Assembly (NCBI GenBank): GCA_022496185.1
Contig: WTXG01000137.1
Coordinates: forward strand, 1-64,000
From: Multifurca ochricompacta
Lineage: Eukaryota > Basidiomycota > Agaricomycetes > Russulales > Russulaceae
Reading direction: 5' to 3'
DNA: 64,000 nt
Shown here: positions 42,901 to 54,964 of the stretch, piece after piece
Layout of the letters: the number at the start of each line of letters is the position of its first letter
Numbering within the stretch: the first letter of the stretch is position 1
The notes under the pieces: generated by a model
Database searches by the model: none
What the model was told of the DNA's origin: nothing
The model's input: only the letters and a program-made list of their open reading frames with translations
Translations under genes and position numbers: made by a program

Positions 42901-43460
42901 CTGCATGGCCTTCTGGGCTAGTTCTGATGCTTTGGTGACATAACACTGGCCAGGGTCATCCCCTTCTTTCGTTCGTGTAGTCCCTATTACTAGATGCCTG
43001 ATTGCATAATTGTAGCCCAGCGACGTGATAATGGTTGGGTACGAGTCCTTATCCATGGTTGCATCAGCCCAGTTAATCTTTGGTTCAAAAGCCGCAAGCC
43101 ACGGATAGCCCAAGATAAGATCTTCATCTCCGAGGTCTGTAATCAAGAAGCGAATGACCTTCGTTGTTTCTCCAACCTGGACTTTCAGGTCCGTGTAGTG
43201 GGTGATCTTTCCAGCACGATTGGCTGTTCTGTCAATATTCCAAATGTTCTTTTCCTGGGGAAGTGCCAGTCTTCCCAGACCCATTGTCTTAACTAGTCAT
43301 GGATGAATAAAATTGTCTGTGGCTCCAGAGTCCACTAAGATATCTCGGTCAGCCGTCCTCTGTGTAGTTTCAAAATGAACTGGTATTTTTAACGACTTGA
43401 ATCGACTAGCATACACAGAGGTGACATGGAGTGCTCATGCCCAGGCCGATGGGTTTGAGC
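39982..43460 (-). pseudogene. Gypsy E Pol: protease, RT, RNase H, integrase, chromodomain
   Basis: Best-preserved Pol of the window. Protease ILVDSGATDNFI near 43340, LILGYPWL near 43110. RT with [11 protein letters not shown] near 42630, [12 protein letters not shown] near 42480, [12 protein letters not shown] near 42360, [11 protein letters not shown] near 42300. RNase H ETFSSAKRNYDIWDRELLAIVKAL near 41750, ADALSRR near 41500. Integrase HHDLPSAGHPG...GCADCQANK at 41240-41090, MDFIVKLP, IISDRDPHF near 40850, [14 protein letters not shown] near 40720. Chromodomain EWEVEQIINSAYRGRGRKLHYLIKWKGF...SWEP at 40180-40030. TGA stops at 43435-43437, 43297-43299, 42799-42801, 42241-42243 and 41287-41289, all fitting CGA. 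Confidence 0.95.
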
Positions 43461-43475
43461 CTAACAAAAATCCTT
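43461..43475 (-). other. Gag-Pol junction, candidate -1 frameshift site
   Basis: Gag ends ...AAG GAT TTT TGT TAG (minus strand) while the conserved Pol frame reads GGA TTT TTG TTA. Pol is therefore in the -1 frame and a Phe tRNA on TTT could slip one base on the T-run. Gypsy D has the same GGATTTTTG at 19266-19274 followed by TGATAG. Confidence 0.5.
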
Positions 43476-44975
43476 TTTCGCAAATGCTTTTTCTACCAAG
43501 ATGGCGCGCACTTCCTCACTCTCTTTCATCATATTAGCCCATATGTCCTGGGCTTTCTCCTCTTTCAATCTCTTGTCCACGGTGGGCGGGTTATTCTGAG
43601 CAGGGCTTTCTGGTGTGACAGTCGCCGCGGCGGCGCGTACTCCCTTCTTGGGACAATCCCGAGACATATGTCCTAATGCTCTGCAGCGAAAGCATCGTCC
43701 TTCCTTCATTAGCATCTGCTGCTCATCTTCCGTGAGTGCTGCCCGAGCTCAAGCTCGATCCACCAAGGTATCCATAGCATTTGGATCCCGCTGGGTGTGC
43801 TGGGCAGGTTTTACTCCGAAGGCAGCCTTCCACTGATCTCGGGTTTTTCCCTTCTTGGTATTGACTCCAAATCGTGTCTGGAAGTCCAGGTAGTCTTGTT
43901 GCTGCCGTTGGGCAGCATCAACCCAAGTGTCCCAATCATGAGGATGATGGAACTGTATAATGTTTTTGACTAGCGGGTTGGGTAGTCCTTGCGAGAAGAG
44001 GTCTAGTGTGGCCTCCTCATCTGTGTCGTAGCCGGCTCTATTAGCTAGACTTCTGAACTTGGCAATGTATGCATCTAATTTGCCTTTCTCCATTCTGAGG
44101 GATTTCAATTCCCGGGCTGCCTTCTGCTTGGCCTGCCTGTCTGTGAAGGCATCTTTGAACCTCTCAGCAATGGTCTCCCAAAGGCCTTCGCTTGTGGTCT
44201 GACGCCCGCTTTCCACTTGTTCGTTTAACCACTCCAACTGTTCCATGGTCCAATCGTCCACGGCATCTCCTCAAATGAGGGAGAGGAACAGATTGGCATG
44301 CTGGAACGGGTTGACAATCTGTGGGATGTCATGGTTGAAGTTCTTGAAGGTCGTGAACTCCAACATGAACTTCTTACTCTGCGAGCAGTCCCCTGTGAAC
44401 GTCTGGGGTAGCACTCCTGACAGTCGTCCCGACAGGGGAGGAATGTTTGGCGGTGCCACTGCAGGGGCTGGTGGGGCGGGATCTGGGAGCTGAGCGGCAA
44501 TGGTAGACATAGGTTGATGGGATGGGGTGATCGTTCGTGTAGATTGTGTGGATATCTGTGGAGTTGTCAAAGCAGGAGCTCTGATCGTGACAACTGCCGG
44601 TGCAACCAGAGACGTAGACACTGCTAATGCTGGTGCTTCTTCTTCGCTGGGTTCTTCTACGTACTCCTCTGGTTCGGAGTCTGTGACAATGGCCGGAGGG
44701 TTTTCTCTCCACAGGCCTAGTCCAAATTCAGGTGGGGCAGGTCTTGTGGTGACCCAAGAGTGTCAGCTATCCAAATATCGGATGCAGTACCAAACTCTTT
44801 TCTCGTTGTCGTATTCTACCAGTTGGTATCTTCTGTCGTGATAGACATAGTATCCAAACTTGGATTCAAAGTCTTTCCAGGCGGCAGAGCCAAGTGTTTG
44901 CTGTGAAAGATTATTCTCGTCTCTGTGTTTGATGAGTTCTTCTTGGAAGAGGGTCTGACTGCAGCTGGAAGCCAC
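43461..44975 (-). pseudogene. Gypsy E Gag
   Basis: ATG at 44973-44975, MASSCSQTLF. Order: FGYYVYHDRRYQLVEYDN block, EEYVEEPSEEEAPA acidic stretch, Pro-rich MSTIAAQLPDPAPPAP linker, capsid (SQSKKFMLEFTTFKNFNHDIPQ, WTMEQLEWLNEQVE, KQKAARELKSLRMEKG), DAMDTL linker, CCHC knuckle CFRCRALGHMSRDC near 43690-43650, then a Lys-rich end. About 500 codons in one frame with TGA at 44763-44765, 44271-44273 and 43749-43751. Forms the particle core and binds RNA. Confidence 0.93.
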
Positions 44976-44994
44976 TGTGAGAGACTCGACTTGA

Positions 44995-45574
44995 TGTTAC
45001 ATCCGGTGTGGGACATTCCACATGACTTGTGCAACAGCATTGGTCAGGGGTTTCAGATAAGAGATCAATAAGACCTCTTGGAGTCAAGGGGACGAGTCAA
45101 AGTCAAAGGGGCTGTTCCCTAAGACAATGTTAAGTGGAAAGTGCCAAAAGCACTGAGGCAATCGAGTCAAAGGATTCAAGGGGAAGTCTGAAAGACAAAC
45201 ACCAATGTATTCAATAAGTTGAGTCTGAAGCCTACAGTGTAGCTAGGACAGACTTATATATGTAAACAGATGGGCGCCTATAGATAAGGATAACGGAGTC
45301 ATGTGGGCCCAAAGATATGAAAGTGGAGGGCGTAAAGCCTGGCTTCTGATAGGGAATTAAGTAAATGTCCAATCATAGAGATAAGGAGATAAGGAAAAGT
45401 AATCATAGACAAACAGTAGGTATACAAGTCCAAACAGCGGTCATGGGGATGGAAGCAGTGCATGTGAGGGGTCCCAGGAGGGAGACGTAATGAGAAAGTG
45501 AAGTGTCGGTGGACGAGTGGGGTCCCTGTTGGGAAGGGTGAAGAAAATAGGGCTGCTAGGCCCTGTTTGTAACA
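44995..45574 (-). mobile_element. 5' LTR of gypsy E
   Basis: 580 bp, TGTTACATCC to TTTGTAACA. Between LTR and gag on the minus strand lies TCAAGTCGAGTCTC; the same short block occurs in gypsy D and I and is the place where a primer site should be, but it has no TGG start. Confidence 0.95.
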
Positions 45575-45579
45575 CAGGG

Positions 45580-45735
45580 GCTGCTCCCTGATGATGATGT
45601 TAAGCGGAAAGTGCCAAAAGCACTGAGACAAACGAGTCAAAGGTTCAAGGGGAAGTCTGGAAGACAAGCACCAATGTATTCAATAAGTCGAGTCTGAGGT
45701 CTACAGTGTAACTACAGTGGGCTTATATACATAAT
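45580..45735 (-). mobile_element. 3' LTR of gypsy F, part 2 of 3
   Basis: Middle of the F LTR, ending tacataat, the 8-bp target of hAT-2 (the other copy at 60195-60202 is tacgtaat). Confidence 0.85.
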
Positions 45736-45779
45736 TAGGGATCAGCAAGGGTTTTCATACCCGCGCGGGTAAGTGCTGC

Positions 45780-46156
45780 TGATGGATTGCAATCCATTGA
45801 TGAGCAGGAGGAGCGCGAAAGCGCACCACACTCGTCTATGATTCTAGCTTCGGGCTAGAATGACTAATTTTTGGAGCGCCCCTCAGGGGCGATGAACTTC
45901 TTATTCATCCTGTTGAAATAAATCTTTCATATGATTTTACAGACTATGGCCTCTTGTCTTTATTATTCTATGTTGCTGATTCAAGCACGACCAAAATTTA
46001 GCCCCTATATTACAAAGATCTTGTGTTCATATTGAAATAAGCTGTAGTGTAAAATGTATAATAAAGCTCGAAAATCAAGCAAGAAATAAGTAACAAATAA
46101 AAATTGTTTTCTTCGCGCGCATCTACAAAGCCTATCTCATGCTCATAACTATACCA
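45780..46156 (+). mobile_element. 5' LTR of copia-B
   Basis: 377 bp, TGATGGATTGCAATCCATTG to AACTATACCA. The start forms an inverted repeat (TGGATTGCAATCCA). Differences from the 3' LTR seen by eye are cg/ca or cg/tg changes. Confidence 0.95.
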
Positions 46157-46170
46157 GGTTATGGGCCCTG
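46157..46170 (+). other. Primer binding site of copia-B (initiator tRNA-Met anticodon arm)
   Basis: GGTTATGGGCCCTG immediately after the LTR, identical to copia-A1 although the LTRs are unrelated. Complementary to the anticodon arm of eukaryotic initiator tRNA-Met, as in Drosophila copia. Confidence 0.75.
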
Positions 46171-46226
46171 CTGCTGCTAAATAAACTCAAAACTTACTTG
46201 TGTCATTTGCACTACATTCTTTCATT

Positions 46227-49200
46227 ATGACTGATGATCTTAAACTCAATGTTATCAAGTTAGCAGCAGATGGATCCAACTGGATCACATACCAAGATCG
46301 CATGAAGTGGATCATGGATATGAGGGGCTTATCAGAACTCCTCACGAACGACACTGTCACACAAAAATACATTGATGCTGGAACAGTAGGAGGGATAACT
46401 CCTGCACAATGATGGACAGCGGATGGAGCTATAGTGAAACAGCTCATTGCCGCATCCATACCCGATACAGTCTTTAATCGAATTAAGACTGCGACACATG
46501 CGAAGGCAGTATGGGACATCTTGACAACTCTTTTTGAGGGACGATCGAGTAGTTTGATGGTGGATCTTGGAAGGAAGTTCCAAAACATGAAATGTGGTGA
46601 AGACGACAATGTACGTGCTCACCTTGATAGGCTGGATGAGATGCGAGAGAAGCTTGCATCTATCGGCAGAGTTGTTGACGACCTCGAGTATGTCACCATC
46701 ATCTCAGGTTCATTACCACCATCCTACGATGGTCCCGTCGAATCTCTTATGACATCATATGATGCCAGTAATCAGGTTGTGACCCCTGTCACTATAAAGC
46801 GAGTTGCCATCAATGTATATGAACGTTGACTCCTCCGAAAAGTGCCTCAGGATGAGGCATTTGTAGCAAGTACCCAGCAGAAGAAGAAAAAGCATGACAT
46901 CGAGTGTTTCAATTGCCACAAGAAGGGGCATATCAAAGCAGACTGTTGGGCAAAGGGAGGAGGAAAAGAAGGCCAAGGGCCAAAGAGAACCAAGAGCAAC
47001 AAAGACAATGTTGCTGTTGCAGCAGAAAAGACAGACAAGTCCACAGATATTGAGTCTTGGGTTGTCGAAGTTACAAGTTATCAAGAGCAAGAGCCAAGTA
47101 CTTCATCAGTAGAAGAGACGGCAAGCACAGCAAACGCATGTGAAGCCGAGCTTTACGATTCTGGTGCCTCACAGCACATATCCCCTTTTCGTCACCGATT
47201 TCTCTCCTATCAGTCTATTCCCCCTCGACCTATTAGTGCCACTGACAAATGCCTGTTCTATGCAATTGGCACTGGTGACCTTCAAATTGAAGTGCCCAAT
47301 GGCGTATCGACCACTCCGATAATCTTGCGAGATATACTGCACGCGCCTGACATTCCACTCACTGTTGTATCAATAGGGCGCATTGCAGGTGCAGGTTATG
47401 CTGTATCTTTTGAAGGCAATTATTGCAAGATCAAAAATCAAACAGGACACCAGATAGGCAGTATAGCGGCAAATTCAAATGGATTATACAAAGTCGAGCA
47501 CGCAGATCAGGTAGCAATAGCGATAACGGAAGAAGTTGATCTTCCCACGCTCCATAAACGACTTGGCCACATCTCTGTCGATGCCATTCGTACGTTGATT
47601 CACAGTCATGCAGTCACTGGACTGCGTTTAATAGACGACCATTCACCATTCTTTTGCAAATCGTGCGAATATGCCAAGTTAACACGCAAGACAATCAAAA
47701 AGGAGCGTACAGTGCCACCTGCAAAAGCTTTCGGAGAAGAAATCCACACTGATTTATGGGGACCATCCCCAACTTCTACTATTGGAGGATGAAAATACTA
47801 TGTGACATTCACTGACGATTATTCGAGATTTACAAAGATAGAGCTCTTGAGAAGTAAAGATGAGGCACTAAAAGCTTACAAGAGCTTTGCAGCTTGGGCC
47901 TTAACACAGCACGGTGTTCGCATTCGATGATTGCGATCAGACCGTGGAGGTGAATTCACAAGTAATGAATTCACGAAATTTTTGCAAGAACAAGGTACCG
48001 AACGACGTCTTACAACTCACGATACTCCACAACATAATGGCGTGGTGGAATCATTGAACCGCCATCTTTTGGAGCGTGTGCGCGCCATCCTTCACCACGC
48101 GCAACTGCCCAAAAACTTATGGGGGGAGGCTATTCATTTCGCTGTATGGTTAAAGAACCGTACTTCTACAAAAGTGCTCGGTAATGTAACACCTTTCGAG
48201 CATCTTTACCAAGAAAAACCTAACCTGGAGAGAGTACCTGAGTGGGGACAGCACATCTGGGTTCACAATCACACAGGCTCAAAACTGGATGCGCAAGGCC
48301 TAGAAGCACGATGGGTAGGTTACGATCAAGACAGTACACACGCTTCCCGCATGTATTGGACAGAGAAACAAACTGTTTCTGTAGAACGAAACTTCAAGTT
48401 CGTGCCTCCAACTGTCTCTCTTTATTCACCACCTCCCAGTTATGCCACTGCGACTTCGCAACCTCAAGTTGCGACACAAGTTCCACCAGCTGCCACTCTC
48501 CCAACGCCTCCCATTTCAACCATCCAACCAACAATTTCCGCACTGCAAACGCCATCAGTTGCGACACAATCATCAATTGTAACGCCTCAGACACCATTAT
48601 CTACAGTCAGTGCGCCGATATTACCACCTGTCGCTACTGATAGCGGCGAAGAAGAAATGGAAGATGAAGAAGTCGAAGAAGAACTTACTGAGCCAGTTGC
48701 ATCAACCTCAAAAGGAAAAGGTAGAGCAACTATGCAACCACCAGCCGTGCCAAAGAAAAGATTCGAATTCGCTCAATCAATGCGAAAATCAGAATGCATT
48801 GCAAGACTTTTAGAGAGACGCAAAAGCGAAGGCTCGGACAGCCAACCATCTCGCAAGAGCACTCCCACATCTTCGACAATATCTTCCAGGCTTAAATATC
48901 ACCATCCAGATACACAAGAAGGCAGTTCGGCATCTATTGCTGATTTAGATATAGATTATGTGTACCACACCAAATACGACAACGTCATCGCGGCAGCAAT
49001 TCAAGACGCCAAAGGCGATCTGAGAACGTTAGCTGAAGCACAGATGCGCGCGGACTGGCCCCTTTGGAAAGAGGCCATGGACTGCGAAATCAAAACATTG
49101 AAAAAAGCTGGAATGTGGATCATGGTGTCACGTCCTCAAAATAAGAATATTGTAGGTTCAAAATGGGTTTTTCGTATCAAACGAAAAGCAGACGGTACGA

Positions 49201-49321
49201 TAGACAAGTACAAGGCAAGACTTGTTGCACGAGGCTTCACTCAAGTTTATGGTGTCGATTATTTTGACACTTTCTCTCCTGTTGCTAAACTCAGCAGTTT
49301 TCGCACCATCCTGGCTCTGGC
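46227..49321 (+). pseudogene. Copia-B Gag, protease, integrase and RT start
   Basis: ATG at 46227 is the first of the frame after the PBS. Gag (LAADGSNWITYQDRMKW; UBN2-type LTTLFEG...LGRKFQNMK), CCHC knuckle CFNCHKKGHIKADC near 46905-46946, protease LYDSGASQHISPF near 47150. GAG_pre-integrs LHKRLGHIS near 47550, zinc CKSCEYAK, integrase DLWGPS, TFTDDYSRF, RSDRGGEFTS near 47930, NGVVESLNR with the catalytic Glu near 48040. Pro/Thr-rich linker 48420-48660, RT start SKWVFRIKRKADG near 49160 up to ILALA. TGA stops at 46410-46412, 46827-46829, 47790-47792 and 47928-47930, each fitting a CGA Arg codon. Interrupted by hAT-1 at 49322. Confidence 0.95.
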
Positions 49322-50932
49322 TAGGGATCAGCAAGGGTTTTCATGCCCGTGTGGGTAAGTGCCGCGGGTTTTGACGGGTACGGGTATGGGTATACAACTC
49401 CCAACCCACCAGAAACCCGTACCCATGCAGCGGGTTTGGCAGGTATAAGTGGCCATCAGTCATTGACAAGATCAGCAGAAATTTAATGTTAAAATACATT
49501 TTTAGCAAACAAATGACAATATTTTATTTGATCTATGCTACAGGGTTTTTGTAAATATGTTCTAGTGTTATCCTATGAAATATCAAAGCAGATCAGCAGT
49601 GCGATGTAAAATAAAAGTGTTATCAGTGATCCACTCTCTTGAAAATCCTGATGCAACTGTTTTATTAACACGCGATCAATTCTGCCGGTCTGGCACTATC
49701 TAAAATACACTCTAGACTACTTTAGACTATTCTATAATCTAATTATCAAATTAGTTTACTGAAACAAGGCCCGCGTGTATCTACAGGCTGCATAGAGCAG
49801 CGACTACATTGGACCAGCATATTGGTCTGATCTCCTTCCTATTAAGGAAGGTTGACTTAACAATTGCGGCACATCTTATTTACTAATGCGCGATCCTTTC
49901 TGCCGGTCTGGCACTGTTTATAATCCATACAAAATTATTTTAGACTACTTTATAATCAGATTATTAATTTATTTTACTCAAACAGGGCCCGCGTGTATCT
50001 ATCGGTGTCCATTTCTGCGTAGGGCAGCGACTATCTCACATCGCGTGGACCGGGTCAGAGTGGTCCGGACTCCCTTCTATCTAAGAAGGGTCGACTTTAC
50101 AAGACGCACAAGACGCATGCGTTATGCAATCGCGTGACACCCTCTGGGTGGCTTTCAAGCGGTCCGGGATGCCAGAAATGCGCACAATAAGATATAGTTC
50201 AGTTCTTGTGGTCAAAATGGAAGTGAACATGTACAAAGTAGCAACCTTTTATACTACATAAAAGCGTGACAATAATTACAGTAAATAGTCCTATTTGCTT
50301 GTGACAAGATGTGTTAAGGAATGTGTCGCATGTACAATGTGGAATTGTCTCGAAATCAGTTAATGGACGCACTTTAGATTATCTTATCACGATCATTAGA
50401 TCGACTCCACCCAGGTGTCTGGCTGTTTAGTCCTGAACTATCAGGTTGCTACCAGCTCGTCTCAACAATTCGTGGACACTGTGTCAGTAGATAGAACAAT
50501 ATAAAGTTGCAAGGACAGTCTAAAAGTAGTCTATAATGTATTCTAGAAGGTGCCAGACCATGTAAATAGACCGCGCGTGATCACATATGTGTCCATAACT
50601 GATTGCTGTCTCATTTTGCATCAGACATATTATCTGATCTGGCACTTTGTAGGATAGTAGTAATAGGCATATTATTGCTGTATAAGCAGAACTAAACATC
50701 TCTGACTACCTCAAGCCTTACATGTGCATCAACCTCCATTCTGCACAGTTATCTTACAGGCCTTTTCATTGTCATCTACCTATAGCAACACATGGCATCT
50801 TATCTTATATTTCCTAACTGACATCTATACTTTTTTTTCTGGGTCCGGGCGTAAAACAACCCCATTTCTCAAATTTAGACTTTTACAAACCAACATTCTC
50901 AAATTTAGACTTTCTGAGTATATTGTTTCAAA
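49322..50932 (+). repeat. hAT-1 left subterminal region
   Basis: Non-coding. Holds a GGGTACGGGTATGGG block near 49377-49425. Two or three diverged ~200-bp repeats follow (about 49670-49860, 49875-50105 and a partial at 50515-50600), each with a TGCCGGTCTGGCACT-like core and GGCCCGCGTGTATCTA. There is a CCTTCCTATTAAGGAAGG palindrome near 49837. Likely transposase-binding subterminal repeats (inference from hAT biology). Confidence 0.7.
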
Positions 50933-51160
50933 ATGTCCCCCTCCAGCTCTAGCAAAGCCACTCCCAATTTACGTCCTTCGAGCTCTCGCAAACGAAAGCA
51001 GACTACGCGTGTCCTAGAGAATGCTGATCCACTGCTAACAAAGAATAAGAAAGCAAAGAAGTCACTGCATTCATTGACAAACCCAAGCCAAGCACTGCTC
51101 CCTACTAAGGACACAAGTGCTGGTAGTTTTGGAAGCCGGCAGGCCTCCAATGACATTGAA

Positions 51161-51660
51161 TGTTGAACACAGAAGATGTTCGGTGATGCTTCAGGCATCA
51201 GGTGATTAGATTAGCTACTTTGTAGATTAGATTAGATACCGGAGTTTCGGACTATTTACATTATCATTATTACTTTCTTTCTCACATTCCGCAGTAGCTG
51301 ACTGATACACCATGTAACATGTGATTTCTGTAGTGGCCAATGGCCTTTCTCCCTCATGTTTGTTGTTTGGACTCTGTCCGGCACTTGTGGACTTATTCCC
51401 AGTGCACAGACCACCCTTGGATAGTATATAAGGGTGTCTGTTTCGTCTCTTCCACTTCAGAGTTCTTCTAACCTCTGAAGTGTAAGTGCTTTGCATACTA
51501 TCTACTTAACTATTAGACTAACGTTCTTTACATAGAACTTTCTTTGTCTAGGTCAGTAGCGTAGTAATATAGAGTTCTTCTAACCTCTGAAGTAACTTTC
51601 TTTGTCTAGCCTAACCCGCTAACCTTACAGTCAGTATGCTGCGCACATGCCTGTTTCACA
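51161..51660 (+). mobile_element. Solo copia-A LTR in hAT transposase exon 1
   Basis: 500 bp, TGTTGAACAC to GTTTCACA, TSD ttgaa at 51156-51160 and 51661-51665. Reference copy for the LTR intron and its spliced duplicate. TATA near 51425, exon unit 51459-51481, intron-like 51482-51535, second block 51536-51551, linker, joined copy 51571-51609. Confidence 0.97.
51459..51609 (+). other. LTR intron and its spliced duplicate (reference copy)
   Basis: 23-nt unit (51459-51481) and 16-nt block (51536-51551) are separated by 54 bp with GTAAGT donor, GACTAAC branch-like motif and CATAG acceptor. The contiguous 39-nt joined form is at 51571-51609 with no mismatch across the junction. Confidence 0.85.
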
Positions 51661-54039
51661 TTGAAGACATTGAAGATGAAGATGATCTTGTCGAAGGCCA
51701 AATAATAGAGGCCGCTGATGGAAGCAACGATGACGACAACGATCCTAGTGGTTCTAGCATCATAGTGATTGATGATGATGAACCTGAGGAGTCTGCAGAA
51801 GATGAACTAAGTCAGTCATTTCCCACACAATGTCACTGTCTTTTCTAAAACGCGCGTAGAGAGACTTTCGAAATATTGGAACTCACCAATCTATGCCTTT
51901 TTCAAACCATATCCCTGCGTTGATCACATTGATGGCTGTCGAGCTCATGTCTTTGAGTGTAATGCAAAGCACTGCAAAGGGAAAGGTCAGCATTACTGGC
52001 ACATCCAACGTTACCTGGATACAGGGGATGCCAAATCAACAAGCAACTTGAGGCGTCATGCCAAACTCTGTTGGAGCAAGGAGATTATAGAGACCGCGGA
52101 CCAGAGTAAGGATGTCTGCGCTGCATGAGAGGCCATGGAAAACGCTACATTGAAAAATGGGTCAATTACTGCAATGTTTGAGAGGACTAACTTCAATAAA
52201 GTAACTTACTCTTATTGGCAACATACCAAGACAGAATCACGGTATGTCACCACCAATAGAGAGCTGCGACCATACTGAGATTGTTCTTGACTGTGGCAGC
52301 ACGGAGATTGTTCGATGGGTTTCGGAAAGCGTTCGACCCTTTAACATTGTCAAGGATCGGGGGTTTCAGTCACTGATGAAAACTGGGAGGCCTGAATGCT
52401 ACATACCTTCACCTTTCACTGTGTCCCGTGATGTCAAGAATGTCTTCATTCGGTGTCGCCGGAGGATTGCATTGATGCCACAGGTGTGTGAATGTGACGT
52501 CTATATCAGAGCTGAAATGTTGACTTACGCTTTACAGGAATACGATGGTGCCTTGAACTTTGCAACAGATGCTTGGACGTCGCCTAACCACAAGGCTTAT
52601 GTTGCTGTTACGGTCCACTTTGAGCAGGATGGTGTCCCTGTTGCCATGCTTCTCGATCTCGTTGAGGTGGCCATGTCACATTCAGGATTGAACCTTGCTG
52701 CTGCATTTGCAAAGATCCTTGATGATTTTGGTATTGCTGATAAGGTCAGTATCCAAACAAGTGATGAGGAATATATAAACTTAACACATTCCCATAGATC
52801 CTAAGCATCACTTGTGACAATGCAACCAATAATGACAGAATGGTTGATGAACTAAAAACCCTCCTTGCCAAATTCACTGGCCCAGCAAGTCGAACACATT
52901 GCTTTGCACACATCATCAACCTGATTGCTAAGACTGTCATTTGACAATTTGACATTCCACAGGCACAAGATGGTGAGATCATTGACAAGGCAATGATCGC
53001 ATTACGCACGCTAGCAGGAGATCTTGATGTTGAGGAAGTATTGACCCAGGCAGATGGTGGTGATGATGATGATGATGATGACAATGAAGATGGTGAAGGA
53101 TGGGTGGATGAGCGCCAAGGGATGTTGGAGCTGGAGTTGGACGATCTTGATGGTGATGTACAACCAGTGCGAACAATGTTGGTGAAGGTGCGTCCAGTTG
53201 GCGCTAATGCTGTAGATCTCTGACTAAGCACCCATGCTAGATCCGCAAGATAGCATTCGCGATCAAAAACTCATCAACGCTCATCCTCCCAAAATGGGTT
53301 TCCACTCTCAAAGACCTCAATCTCAGTTGTCGTATGATGCCCCGGGATGTGTCCACCCGATGGAACTCGACATATGACATGCTGAACTTTGCTGTGACAT
53401 ATTCTGAAGCACTGGACATTATCACTGGTGACCAGGAGATGAAGCTGAGGCAGTACAAGATGGACGCGAATGAATGGGAGATAGCTCATCAGCTGTGCCA
53501 GGTTCTAAAGGTGAGTTTTCATACCTTGTTTGATTCTTTTACTCATTCTGTCCAGATCTTCAAGGACGCGACACTCTTTTTCTCCCGTGATGGCATCCCA
53601 AGCATTGCAATGGTCATTCCTGCCATGGACCACATTGATGAGGTTCTTGCCACCAATGCACTCAATCCGCGATATCCCTTGTCTATTCAAGCTGCACTTA
53701 CAATGGCAAAGAAAACCCTTAACCGGTACTACAGCAAAATGGATCTTTCTGAGGTTTATAGGATTGCTATGGGTATGTACTTGCATTTCTACCACATTAT
53801 GCATTCAGCCAATCATTTCCCTAGTTCTCCACCCTCGACACAAGCTAGAGTACTTCAGAAATGCTGGCTGGACAGAAGAGTGGATCACAACATCACTGAA
53901 AATCGTTCGAGACCGATTTGAGGGCACCTACAAAGTTGCTACAGTAGACAAAGATAAAGAGATGTTTGAAGAAGTAAGTACTAATAATTTTACCTTGTGA
54001 TCCAAGTATTAACATTAACATTGAATCCATAGGCCAGAG

Positions 54040-54633
54040 TGTTACGTCCGATGCGGGACATTCCACACGACTTGTGTGACAGCGCGATTCATAGGTTCAG
54101 GTAAGAAACCAATAAGGCTTCTTGGAGATTGAGTGGGATGAGTCAAAGTCAAAGGGGCGCTCCCTAAGACGATGTTGAGCGGAGAAGTACCAGAAGTACT
54201 TGAGACAACTGAGTCAGAGATCCAAAGGGGATGTCCAGAAGACAGGCACCAATGTATTCAATAAGTCAAGTCTGAGGTCTACAGTGTAGCTACAGCGGAC
54301 TTATATACGTAACTCGATGGGCGTCTACGAGATAAGGAATCGGAGTCAAGTGGGCCCAAATATACGGAAGCGGACGGCGTAAAGTCTAGCTTCTGATAGG
54401 GTATTAAGTAAGTGTCCGAACATAAAGATAAGGGGATAACAAGATAAGAGATAAAGAGTCAAACATGGGTATACAGTGCGTCAACAAGTACAAAGCGGGT
54501 CACGGGGATGGAAGTAGGGCATGTGACGGGTCCCACGATGGGGATGTGATTGAGAAGTGTAAAGTGGGTGGCAGGGAGGGGTCGTTGTTGGGGAGTAGAA
54601 AGAAAACGGGGGCGGACGGTAGAGGTCATAACA
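54040..54633 (-). mobile_element. Solo E-type gypsy LTR in hAT transposase exon 9
   Basis: 594 bp, TGTTACGTCC to GGTCATAACA, TSD cagag at 54035-54039 and 54634-54638. Many CpG sites remain, so it is probably one of the younger LTRs. Confidence 0.93.
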
Positions 54634-54964
54634 CAGAGGATCGCGCTCGAAGAACGTGTTTGACAATCTTCCTGTGTTTGCTGCACCCAAACCCTCAAAT
54701 CTACAAGACGAGCTGGAGCGCTTCCTCAGCACAGACCCAGAGTATGTAAAGGATGCTCTTGCTTGGTGGTATGAGCATCGACTCATGTACCCGCGGCTTT
54801 CTCGAATGGCAATGGATTATCTCACAATACCAGGTAAGTAATGAAATTGTTATAAGAGTTTTTGGGTCTACTAATACACATATTTCAGCAACATCTGTGA
54901 ATGTTGAGCGGGTTTTCAGCACAGGCCGTGTTCTTTTGTCACATCTCCGCTCTCGCCTCTCAGT

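Larger units (their letters stand above)
37490..45574 (-). mobile_element. Gypsy E: full-length chromovirus with ORF3
   Basis: 8085 bp, two 580-bp LTRs, TSD caggg at 37485-37489 and 45575-45579. Minus-strand order: 5' LTR, gag, pol, ORF3, 3' LTR; a solo LTR-H lies in ORF3. Gag (frame 2) and Pol (frame 0) have no frameshift over about 5 kb. The internal stops found are TGA: three in gag and five in pol. Confidence 0.96.

Noticed and set aside
52979..53176. Minus-strand His-rich frame in the hAT gene
   Set aside because: Shadow of an Asp-rich coding stretch on the plus strand (GAT repeats), not a gene.
53221..53223. TGA in the hAT transposase open frame at 53221
   Set aside because: It lies in intron 53188-53240 (GTGCGT...CTGACTAAG...GCTAG), and the frame continues after splicing.
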